A DNA stretch of 64,000 bases. Origin: Mesorhizobium sp. B2-1-8. GTDB lineage: Bacteria > Pseudomonadota > Alphaproteobacteria > Rhizobiales > Rhizobiaceae. Below are positions 10,394 to 18,699 of the stretch, in pieces. Location of the stretch: assembly GCF_006442545.2 (NCBI RefSeq), contig NZ_CP083953.1, positions 186,001 to 250,000 on the forward strand. The letters run 5' to 3'. Made by a program: the position numbers and the translations under genes. Below the pieces are notes generated by a model that saw only the letters and a list, made by a program, of their open reading frames with translations, ran no database searches and was not told the DNA's origin. Position 1 is the first letter of the stretch. Every line of letters starts with the position of its first letter.

Positions 10394-10401
10394 ACCGAAT
10401 T

Positions 10402-10421
10402 CAGGTGCCGATAAGCACCTG
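10402..10421 (+). terminator. Weak hairpin after the dipeptidase gene
   Basis: A perfect 7-bp stem (CAGGTGC / GCACCTG) with a 6-base loop is followed by only three T residues. It may be a weak terminator or an mRNA-stabilising hairpin between two genes of one operon. Confidence 0.3.
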
Positions 10422-10508
10422 TTTGACGAAAACACACCAAATTCGAACCACCTGGTGGAATCCTGTGCGGCGGATGAACGACCTCCCCAATGATCATTGG
10501 AGAAAGAA

Positions 10509-11882
10509 ATGAACAGCAAAGCATCTCACGATCTGGACCATCTGGGTCCCTTTCTTTCAAAGCAACACCCTGAATTTCTGAAAATTTTCGAGGCGGTCAA
10601 TGAGCTGCCGATTGACGATGCGCATTGCCATCTCGTCACCGACCGTGAACCAGCCATGGCGCCAAAGCGGTTCCTGGAACGCATGTCCTTGGCAGCGATG
10701 GACACTGTGCCGGCATATTTCCCCCCAGGTGTCTACGACAAATGGCTTAGTGGCGACGCAGCCGTACGGCATGATCTCAACAAGCAGTTTGGTATCCAGG
10801 AAAAGATCGACGGGATTATAGGAGACATCTCACAGAGCATTTTTGTCAAATTTCTCGTCAAGGAGATGGCTCAATTTCTGAGCTGCGAGCCAAATCTCGA
10901 GGCCGTTATCGAAGCTAGGAACGATCGAGCGAGAAATTACTGGGGGTATGTCGGTACTCTGCTCCAGGACGTCAAATACGAAAATGTCATGGTCGATACC
11001 GGATATTGCGAAGGCGCTTCGGTGGAGGAGATCAACCGATATGACGAGGAGATTAGACCCTGCAGAATGAACCGGCTCGCCCGGATCGAGATGGTCCAGA
11101 AGGAGCTTTTTCCTCTTGATATTCCGTTCGACGAATACGAGCAGCGATACAAAGCTCGTCTGTCAGAATTGCTGGACGGCAATGGCAACTACGGAAAGAA
11201 ATCCTATGGAATGAAGTCTTACCTTCTTCCCTACATCGGATTGATCGAACCTCTTCACGATCGGGAGACTGCTCGGGCATCCTGGCAGGCGCTAAGGGAA
11301 TCCTACCACGAGATTCCTGCCATGGACCGCCAGTCCGAATACAACCTATCTAAGGACCTCCGTCGATACAATTTTACGCTTGCTCTTGAAGAATGCCTCA
11401 CCCGAGATATTCCCATGCAGATCCACACGGGTGACGGCGAGGCTCCATCTGTAATCCTTCGCAACCAGGACCCTTTCTACCTTGAAGAAGTGTGTCGATT
11501 TGATCGCGACGGCGTGATGCGGATGCCGAAAATTATCCCCCTTCATGCGGGTTATCCCTCGGTCGGAAAGGCAGCGTGGCTGAGTCATATTTATCCCAAC
11601 TGCTACTTCGAACTATCGATCATGACGCCGTTTGTGCATCAGAATCTGTTTCAGCGGTACATGCAGGTGATGGAAGCCGTTCCGCTTTCTAAGATCCTAT
11701 ACGCCAGCGACGCGTTTCACGTTCCTGAACTCTATTGGCTGGCCGGCCGCTGGGGCAAGCGATACCTTGCCAAGGCGCTTACCGAGTATGTAGTGGGAGG
11801 AAGCTTGGACTTCGATGAAGCAATTGAGGGAGCAAGGATGATTCTTTATAAGAACAACAGATCCTTGTACAAACTTGGCTAA
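10509..11882 (+). CDS. Amidohydrolase-superfamily (amidohydrolase 2-like) protein
   Basis: I take the ATG at 10509 (GGAG seven bases upstream), giving 457 residues; an in-frame TTG lies at 10497. The N-terminal DDAHCHL is the metal-binding HxH motif. QIHTGDGEA, IPLHAGYPSVGKAAWL and the C-terminal LYASDAFHVPELYW complete an amidohydrolase-2 TIM barrel. The general architecture recalls the FluG N-terminal / glutamine-synthetase-associated amidohydrolases, but no GS domain is present. The reaction is unknown; hydrolysis or decarboxylation of a carboxylated intermediate is plausible. It is convergent with the IclR gene. Confidence 0.75.
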   Translation: MNSKASHDLDHLGPFLSKQHPEFLKIFEAVNELPIDDAHCHLVTDREPAMAPKRFLERMSLAAMDTVPAYFPPGVYDKWLSGDAAVRHDLNKQFGIQEKIDGIIGDISQSIFVKFLVKEMAQFLSCEPNLEAVIEARNDRARNYWGYVGTLLQDVKYENVMVDTGYCEGASVEEINRYDEEIRPCRMNRLARIEMVQKELFPLDIPFDEYEQRYKARLSELLDGNGNYGKKSYGMKSYLLPYIGLIEPLHDRETARASWQALRESYHEIPAMDRQSEYNLSKDLRRYNFTLALEECLTRDIPMQIHTGDGEAPSVILRNQDPFYLEEVCRFDRDGVMRMPKIIPLHAGYPSVGKAAWLSHIYPNCYFELSIMTPFVHQNLFQRYMQVMEAVPLSKILYASDAFHVPELYWLAGRWGKRYLAKALTEYVVGGSLDFDEAIEGARMILYKNNRSLYKLG

Positions 11883-12073
11883 GCTCCCCCGGCCGGATCG
11901 AGCATATCAGCGTATTTGCAGCGGCATTCGCCCCTGGATGGTCAATAGGGTGGCTTGTGAAATGAAAACGTGCGCCAGGAGCAGGTGTTGCTCGACGGCT
12001 GCACCGCCATCTATGCAGTGGTAGGAGCTGAACCGGCCCATGCTCTAAAACCGAATTCATCGGCGATTGCTGG

Positions 12074-12865
12074 TCACTCGCCCTCTTCTGCGGTGAAATC
12101 GCCATTTGCCTCGAGTATCGTCTCGGATAGAAGCTTGGCCGCTCGGACCAAGGGCTCGCGGAAGTGCTCGAGGTCGTCAAAGCTGACACGGGCGACAGGA
12201 ACGGACACTCCAAGGCAGGCGATCAATGTGCCACCAGGCGCAAGGATCGGGACAGCGCAACCAACGACCCCCTTCACAAACTCTTCGTTAGTGCGAGCCC
12301 ATCCGTTTTTCCGCGTCTCCTCCAAGACCTGAAGAAGGGTTTCGGGATCGGTTATAGTCTGATCTGTATGCCGCTCCAGATGCAATTCCCGAACGAGCTT
12401 TTCGCGAGGCTTCGCCGGGAGCATGCTCAAGTAGATCTTGCCGGTGGACGTGCAGTAAAGCGGAGCACTGTGGCCGGGATCGAATTGTAGGCTTTGAGGC
12501 GCCTTCACTCGAACGCTGTCGACATAGACAACGGCATTGTTGCGGGCTATCCCAATCTCGCACTGCTCCCCGATCTCTGCGGCGACATTTTGTAGAACGG
12601 CATGGCGCCGTGCCGTTCGGAAGGCTGATCCGATGGTCTTGCCCGCCAATACGACAAGATTGTTCCCCACCACGAACCGTTTCGTCCCCGCTGCGCGCTG
12701 GAGTAGCCCCCGCGATTCGAGATTGCTGATCAATCGGTGAGCGGTTGGCAAAGGCAGGTCGAGGTTCTTACCGATGTCTGCCACTGTGACAGCCTTGATT
12801 TGTGTTGCGACAAAATCGAGAATTGAGAATGCTCGATCGAGTGGACCATCGCTGTTAATACTCAT
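12074..12865 (-). CDS. IclR-family transcriptional regulator
   Basis: From the ATG at 12865 the protein has 263 residues, the standard IclR length; the open frame extends to 12946, but the extra 27 residues lack family similarity. The N-terminal winged helix-turn-helix covers LDRAFSILDFVA to LPLPTAHRLISNLESRGLLQR. The C-terminal effector domain includes SVRVKAPQSL, CTSTGKIYLSMLP and NEEFVKGVVGCAVPI. It is encoded on the strand opposite to its presumed targets, between the two halves of the catabolic locus. Three similar inverted repeats at 1588, 3425 and 13154 are its likely operators. The effector may be an amino acid or product of the pathway. Confidence 0.88.
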   Translation of the reverse strand: MSINSDGPLDRAFSILDFVATQIKAVTVADIGKNLDLPLPTAHRLISNLESRGLLQRAAGTKRFVVGNNLVVLAGKTIGSAFRTARRHAVLQNVAAEIGEQCEIGIARNNAVVYVDSVRVKAPQSLQFDPGHSAPLYCTSTGKIYLSMLPAKPREKLVRELHLERHTDQTITDPETLLQVLEETRKNGWARTNEEFVKGVVGCAVPILAPGGTLIACLGVSVPVARVSFDDLEHFREPLVRAAKLLSETILEANGDFTAEEGE

Positions 12866-13359
12866 TACTAACTCGTCTTGGATTGACCGATCAAAAAACG
12901 GAAACAAGGGTTCCGGATTTCGATCATAGCAGCGATGGATTGGCATGAGAATGCTAGATGAGGGATCGAATCGCGGTCGATGAGGTCTTCAGCCGCCCCA
13001 GTGGTCTTGCGCCCGACTTTTTCCCTTTTGGCATTACGAGCAATTTCCGAGCGATGTAAGTCGCGATACGGCTTGGAAGCGCTTCGCCTGTGGCGTCTCC
13101 TCGGTCAATTCGTCCGAGGGAAAGAGCCGCAAGGCGGTGCCGTCTTTAGCGTTCTCTCAAATTTCGGAATAAATAAAACCAAATAACGATATCCTAGCAT
13201 AGACCGAAACGCCGTTTCGAATATGCTGCGTCCACCACTGCTGCATTGGCAATTGCTTCGATCAGTGTGCGAGGTGCCTAGGGGGCAGTTCAGTTTTCGC
13301 CCGGGTTTGAAAGTGCCTGGCTCCGCTGATCGCGTGGCTGGCAGTCGGAGATTTAGACA
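12866..13359. other. Divergent regulatory region between the IclR regulator and the aminotransferase
   Basis: This 494-base gap separates two divergent genes and has no supported ORF. It contains the candidate operator at 13154-13170, an AT-rich patch to about 13200, and GGAG nine bases before the ATG at 13360. The segment 12960-13140 shows nothing I recognise. Confidence 0.45.
13154..13170. promoter_or_regulatory. Candidate IclR-type operator, site C
   Basis: CTCTCA-N5-CGGAAT is followed by an A/T-rich run. It is the third copy of the arrangement seen at 1588 and 3425, here about 190 bases before the aminotransferase gene and about 290 bases before the IclR gene. Confidence 0.35.
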
Positions 13360-14523
13360 ATGCAGTACTACGACGTTGAGGCGGTAAGGAAGCTGTTCCC
13401 TGTCGTCGAGAAAATGACCTACCTCGACTCTGGCTTCCAGACGCCGATGTCGACGCCGGTCAAGCAGGCCCTCGAGGCTTTTGTCACCGAAAGCTACGAG
13501 ACAGCAGGACCGAAATCCGTCTGGATTGAGCGCATGGAGGCGACGCGGTGTAAAGTCGCGAGCCTACTGAATGCGGCCCCAGAGGAAATCGCCTTCACCA
13601 AGAATACGTCCGAAGCAATGAACATTGCTGCGAACGCGCTGCCCCTCAAGGCCGGGGACAATGTCCTGCTGATCCATGGAGACCATCCGAACAACGCCTA
13701 TGCGTTTTTGAATCTGAAGAAAAAGGGCATCGGGGTTCGCTTCATTGCAATGACGGACGTCGTCAACGCCGAAAGCTTCCGCTCCCATGTTGACGCGAAC
13801 ACCAAAGCGATCTCGATGTCGTATGTAACCTTCCATGCAGGTCATCGCTTCGACATTGAAAGCGTCGGCGCCCTCTGCAAGGAAATGAACCTGTATTTTG
13901 TGGTCGATATTATGCAGGCGGTCGGCGTCGTTCCGATCGATGCGAAAAAGGTAGGCGCCACATTTATCGGCTGCGGCACGCACAAAGGGCTGCTTGTCCC
14001 GCAGGGATTGGGCATGCTCTATTGGGATCGCACGCGAACCGAGTTGGAGCCGGCCTATCTTGCCGCGATCAGTCTGCGAAACCCCCCGTCCGATTTTATC
14101 GCTCGACCGGACGATATGGCAGTGGCTCCCACTGCCAGCAGATTTGAAATCGGAAACTTCAATCTATCGGCCATTCATGCGCTGGACGCCGCGCTCGACC
14201 TGATTGCTCAAATTGGAATTGATAACATTCAAGCTCATTGCTTTGCTCTGGGCGACAGACTCATTCACGGGCTCGATGCGCTCGATGTCGAGCTTGTCGG
14301 CCCGCGCGATCACGCTCTTCGCGCGCCTCACATTTATGTGGCTGCACTGCCAGCAGATCAGTGGATGGACTACTTCGCATCTGTCGATGTGCGCGTTTCG
14401 CCCGAGCGCGATGGCATTCGGATTTCGCTTGGGATGTTCAACAATGCTTCGGACATTGACCGACTTCTGGAGGTGATCAGAACTCGCAGCCGGGCAACCG
14501 GCCGGTCGCCGCAGGCTGCCTGA
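13360..14523 (+). CDS. PLP-dependent aminotransferase class V-fold enzyme (isopenicillin-N-epimerase/cysteine-desulfurase-like)
   Basis: This 387-residue fold-type I enzyme shows YLDSGFQTPMSTPV at the N-terminus, the TKNTSEAMNIAA phosphate/cofactor segment, and VVDIMQAVGVVPIDAKKVGA, where the Asp binds the pyridine nitrogen. GCGTHKGLLVPQGLG carries the lysine expected to form the PLP Schiff base. No conserved active-site cysteine loop of a true cysteine desulfurase was noticed, so lyase, epimerase or aminotransferase activity is more likely. It is under the same putative control as the transporter genes and precedes aspartase. The substrate is unknown. Confidence 0.8.
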   Translation: MQYYDVEAVRKLFPVVEKMTYLDSGFQTPMSTPVKQALEAFVTESYETAGPKSVWIERMEATRCKVASLLNAAPEEIAFTKNTSEAMNIAANALPLKAGDNVLLIHGDHPNNAYAFLNLKKKGIGVRFIAMTDVVNAESFRSHVDANTKAISMSYVTFHAGHRFDIESVGALCKEMNLYFVVDIMQAVGVVPIDAKKVGATFIGCGTHKGLLVPQGLGMLYWDRTRTELEPAYLAAISLRNPPSDFIARPDDMAVAPTASRFEIGNFNLSAIHALDAALDLIAQIGIDNIQAHCFALGDRLIHGLDALDVELVGPRDHALRAPHIYVAALPADQWMDYFASVDVRVSPERDGIRISLGMFNNASDIDRLLEVIRTRSRATGRSPQAA

Positions 14524-14714
14524 TTTTCGTCACGCGCGGCGCTGATTGCGGGGGGGCATACGTTCATGTGCTTTCGACCAGTCGAAACACGCTTTTCATC
14601 GGCTGAAAACGGAAGTGGCCGGTGTTCTACGACGGCACCTTCGCATTCAATCAGTCGCGAAAGCGCTGCGAACTGCGATATTCCCACGTTCATTCACGAA
14701 GAGTGAGGTGCATC

Positions 14715-16139
14715 TTGTCGAACGCTCCCGAAATTGAGCGCATTGAGAAAGACCCGCTTGGACCTGTAAGCATCCCTGTTGATGCCTACTATGGCCCGCA
14801 GACTGCGCGGGGCATCGCCAACTTCCCCATTTCGGGAATTAGAATCAGCCACTTTCCGAATTTCATCAAAGCGCTCGCCTTGGTGAAAATGGCAGCGGCG
14901 CGCGCCAACGCCGCGCTCGGCGATCTCGACAGAGAAAAGGCCGATGTCATCTGCCAAGTCTGCCAGGAAATCGCCGCGGGCAGGCACCCTGGCGAATTCC
15001 CGCTCGATGTGTTTCAGGGCGGCGCTGGCACCTCTACCAATATGAACATCAACGAAGTCATCGCTAACCGCGGCCTGGAAATCATGGGGCTGCCACGGGG
15101 AAAGTACGAGAAGCTTCATCCCAATAACGACGTGAACCTCGCTCAGTCGACAAACGACGTTTACCCAACTGCCATTCGCCTTGCGATCCTCCTTTCCCGC
15201 GGGGCATTGCAGCGAGCTTTGGAACAGCTCGCTGGCGAACTGGAGGCCAAGGCCGAGCAGTTTGGCGATGTTATCAAGCTTGGCCGGACCCAGTTGCAGG
15301 ACGCGGTTCCGATGACCTTGGGGCAAGAGTTTCAGGCGTTCGCAACCACGCTGCGCGAGGATGTGGCGCGCCTTGGTGAAATCAGCACGTTCTTTCACGC
15401 AGTGAACCTCGGGGGAACGGCGATTGGCACGGGCATCAATACGAATCCCGATTATCAATCCGCAGCGGTCGCCGAACTGCGATCGATTTCAGGCGTGCCA
15501 GTCGTCTCGGCCGGCAACCTGATCGAAGCCTGCTGGGATACCGGCGCCTTCGTGCTCTTCTCTGGAATGTTGAAGCGAACGGCGACGAAACTCTCGAAGA
15601 TCTGCAACGATCTGCGGCTGCTATCCAGCGGCCCGCGGGGCGGTCTCAACGAAATCAATCTGCCAGCACTTCAGCCCGGCTCCTCGATCATGCCCGGAAA
15701 AGTCAATCCCGTTGTCCCGGAGGTGGTCAATCAGGTCGCCTTCCAGATCATCGGCTACGATCTCACCATAACGCTTGCCTCTGAAGCTGGGCAGCTGCAG
15801 TTGAACGTGATGGAGCCGGTCATCGCCTACAACATCCTGCACTCGCTGGAGCTTCTGACCAATGCCGTCGACGTGCTGCGCACGAAATGCGTCGTGGGCA
15901 TTACCGCCAATGCTGAGACGTGCCGCAGACATCTCGAAGCCAGCACTGCGGTTGCAACCGCCCTCACGCCAGCGATCGGCTATGAGCGTGCAGCCGAGCT
16001 TGCGAAGGAGGTCTTGGTTTCCGGTAAAACCATCCGCGAGGTCCTTGCCGAGCAGCCGGACCTATCGGAGGATCTAATCGCGCAGACGGCCGATCCGCAC
16101 CTTTTGACCCGGCCAACGCGATCACGGCTGGCATCGTAA
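14715..16139 (+). CDS. aspA: Aspartate ammonia-lyase (aspartase), fumarase/aspartase superfamily
   Basis: The open frame starts at 14622, but homology begins at a TTG (14715) preceded by GTGAGGTG, giving about 474 residues, normal for the family. It has the superfamily signature GSSIMPGKVNP with the catalytic serine loop, GRTQLQDAVPMTLGQE, STNDVYPTA and the N-terminal GPVSIPVDAYYGPQTARG segment. The substrate could be aspartate or fumarate; a KEDPLG-like start and the asparaginase partner favour aspartase. It converts aspartate to fumarate and ammonia in the cytoplasm and completes the proposed route. It lies 190 bases after the aminotransferase gene. Confidence 0.8.
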   Translation: MSNAPEIERIEKDPLGPVSIPVDAYYGPQTARGIANFPISGIRISHFPNFIKALALVKMAAARANAALGDLDREKADVICQVCQEIAAGRHPGEFPLDVFQGGAGTSTNMNINEVIANRGLEIMGLPRGKYEKLHPNNDVNLAQSTNDVYPTAIRLAILLSRGALQRALEQLAGELEAKAEQFGDVIKLGRTQLQDAVPMTLGQEFQAFATTLREDVARLGEISTFFHAVNLGGTAIGTGINTNPDYQSAAVAELRSISGVPVVSAGNLIEACWDTGAFVLFSGMLKRTATKLSKICNDLRLLSSGPRGGLNEINLPALQPGSSIMPGKVNPVVPEVVNQVAFQIIGYDLTITLASEAGQLQLNVMEPVIAYNILHSLELLTNAVDVLRTKCVVGITANAETCRRHLEASTAVATALTPAIGYERAAELAKEVLVSGKTIREVLAEQPDLSEDLIAQTADPHLLTRPTRSRLAS

Positions 16140-16197
16140 ACAGCAGGCGGAAAATTGTTGCGAGGCGGCAGATTCGCCCAAGCAAGAGGAACAAGTG

Positions 16198-17325
<1,128 letters not shown>

Positions 17326-17391
17326 AGACGGCCACACGCCGCCAGCCAACCGGCCAGCGACCTCTGTGGTGAAACATGGGAGGAAGTAAGA

Positions 17392-17961
17392 ATGGCGGAG
17401 AAACTGCATCCGAAAATCGACAATGGCCTGCCCAGGGAAAGCGCAAGCTTTGCCGGCGGCACGTTGGTCTGCGCCTGTACAAGCAACCCGGTCAAGGTGA
17501 GGGTCAAGGGCCAGATCGCCCACAACCACGCCTGCGGCTGCACCAAATGCTGGAAGCCCGAAGGTGCTGTATTCTCGGTGGTGGCGGTTGCCGGCACCGG
17601 CGATGTCACCGTCACCGAGAACGGCGACAAGCTGAAGGTGGTCGACCCGTCAGCGCTGATCCAGCGTCATGCCTGCACCCAATGCGGCGTCCACATGCAC
17701 GGACCGGTCGAGCGCGACCATCCGTTCAAGGGCCTGTCCTTCATCCATCCCGAGCGTTTCGAGGAGGATGGCTGGTCGCCTCCGGGCTTCACCGCCTTCG
17801 TCTCCTCGATCATCGAATCCGGTGTCGACCCGAGCCGCATGGACGGCATTCGCGGCAGGCTGAAGACAATTGGCCTGGAGCCCTATGACTGCCTCAACCC
17901 CGGCCTGATGGATTATATCGCCACCTGGACGGCCAAGAAGTCCGGCGCCTTGCCGGCCTGA
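17392..17961 (+). CDS. gfa: S-(hydroxymethyl)glutathione synthase (glutathione-dependent formaldehyde-activating enzyme)
   Basis: This 189-residue Gfa protein has zinc-binding cysteine motifs: [16 protein letters not shown] and [15 protein letters not shown], and ends with the conserved [13 protein letters not shown]. The enzyme speeds condensation of formaldehyde with glutathione. The upstream GGGAGGAAGTAAGA is a strong ribosome site. Pairing with frmA is common in Rhizobiales. Its place after amino-acid catabolic genes raises the possibility that formaldehyde comes from an N-methylated substrate, but that is speculation. Confidence 0.93.
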   Translation: MAEKLHPKIDNGLPRESASFAGGTLVCACTSNPVKVRVKGQIAHNHACGCTKCWKPEGAVFSVVAVAGTGDVTVTENGDKLKVVDPSALIQRHACTQCGVHMHGPVERDHPFKGLSFIHPERFEEDGWSPPGFTAFVSSIIESGVDPSRMDGIRGRLKTIGLEPYDCLNPGLMDYIATWTAKKSGALPA

Positions 17962-18540
17962 ACAATTAGGAGATCTGGGATCCGGATAACCGGCTGAACA
18001 GTTGGTTCGGGAAAATAGGGCCGCTAGGAGCTCCGGGCGGCCCTGATCCCGGCGGGCGGACAGATTCAGTTCAGCGAGAAGTGCCTTGCTGTGTTCATCC
18101 TCTATGCCCCGTGTTGCATAAAGGGGAGACCGGAGTTACGTGCCGAGCAACCGTCACAACGCGTCTCTAAAGACCTCACTTCGACGGGAGAAAGCCCGCT
18201 CCCGGAAGAACGAGGGCATCAGTTGCCATGGTGTGACAGGTCGGGTTCCGGGCACAGTCGTGAGACGGACTTTACTCTCCGATCGCCAGGCTTACTGTCT
18301 GACACCTGCTCGCGGCAGAGATCTACTTGAAAGCCATCGATTTGGTCAAGGTAAGCGGTCTCGTCTCCACCACATAAGATCGAGCCGCGATGCTCAACGA
18401 GCAAAGCAAATGCAGAAACACTGTTTGTGCCTGCGCTACGATGAACCGTGCCCGGCCTGATGCGCTCTGAAAGCATTGATCAAATGCGGCTCTGGCGAAC
18501 AGCAAGCCTCGCTTTTGAAATGCCATGAACGAGCCTGCTA
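17962..18540. other. Spacer between gfa and the Tn3-family transposon
   Basis: This 579-base segment has no gene I can support. A 7-bp perfect hairpin (GGGCCGC / GCGGCCC, about 18017-18043) follows gfa but lacks a T-run. Overlapping short frames on both strands around 18140-18590 have no recognisable domains and are probably debris cut off by the transposon. Confidence 0.4.
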
Positions 18541-18578
18541 GGGGTCGGAACAAGAACTGTTCCCGCAGACACGCTAAG
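18541..18578 (+). repeat. Left terminal inverted repeat of the Tn3-family element
   Basis: A 38-bp end starting GGGGTCGGAACAAGAACTG; it pairs with the repeat at 21695-21732. Confidence 0.88.
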
Positions 18579-18699
18579 ACCGAACGAAGCACGAACGCGC
18601 GTGATAGATCTGTAGATGAAGCTGCCGACCGGTTGAAAGCATTCGGCTGATGGCGACCAATTTCCCCTTGAAGTCGGTGTGTGCCAAGGGAGAACGCGA

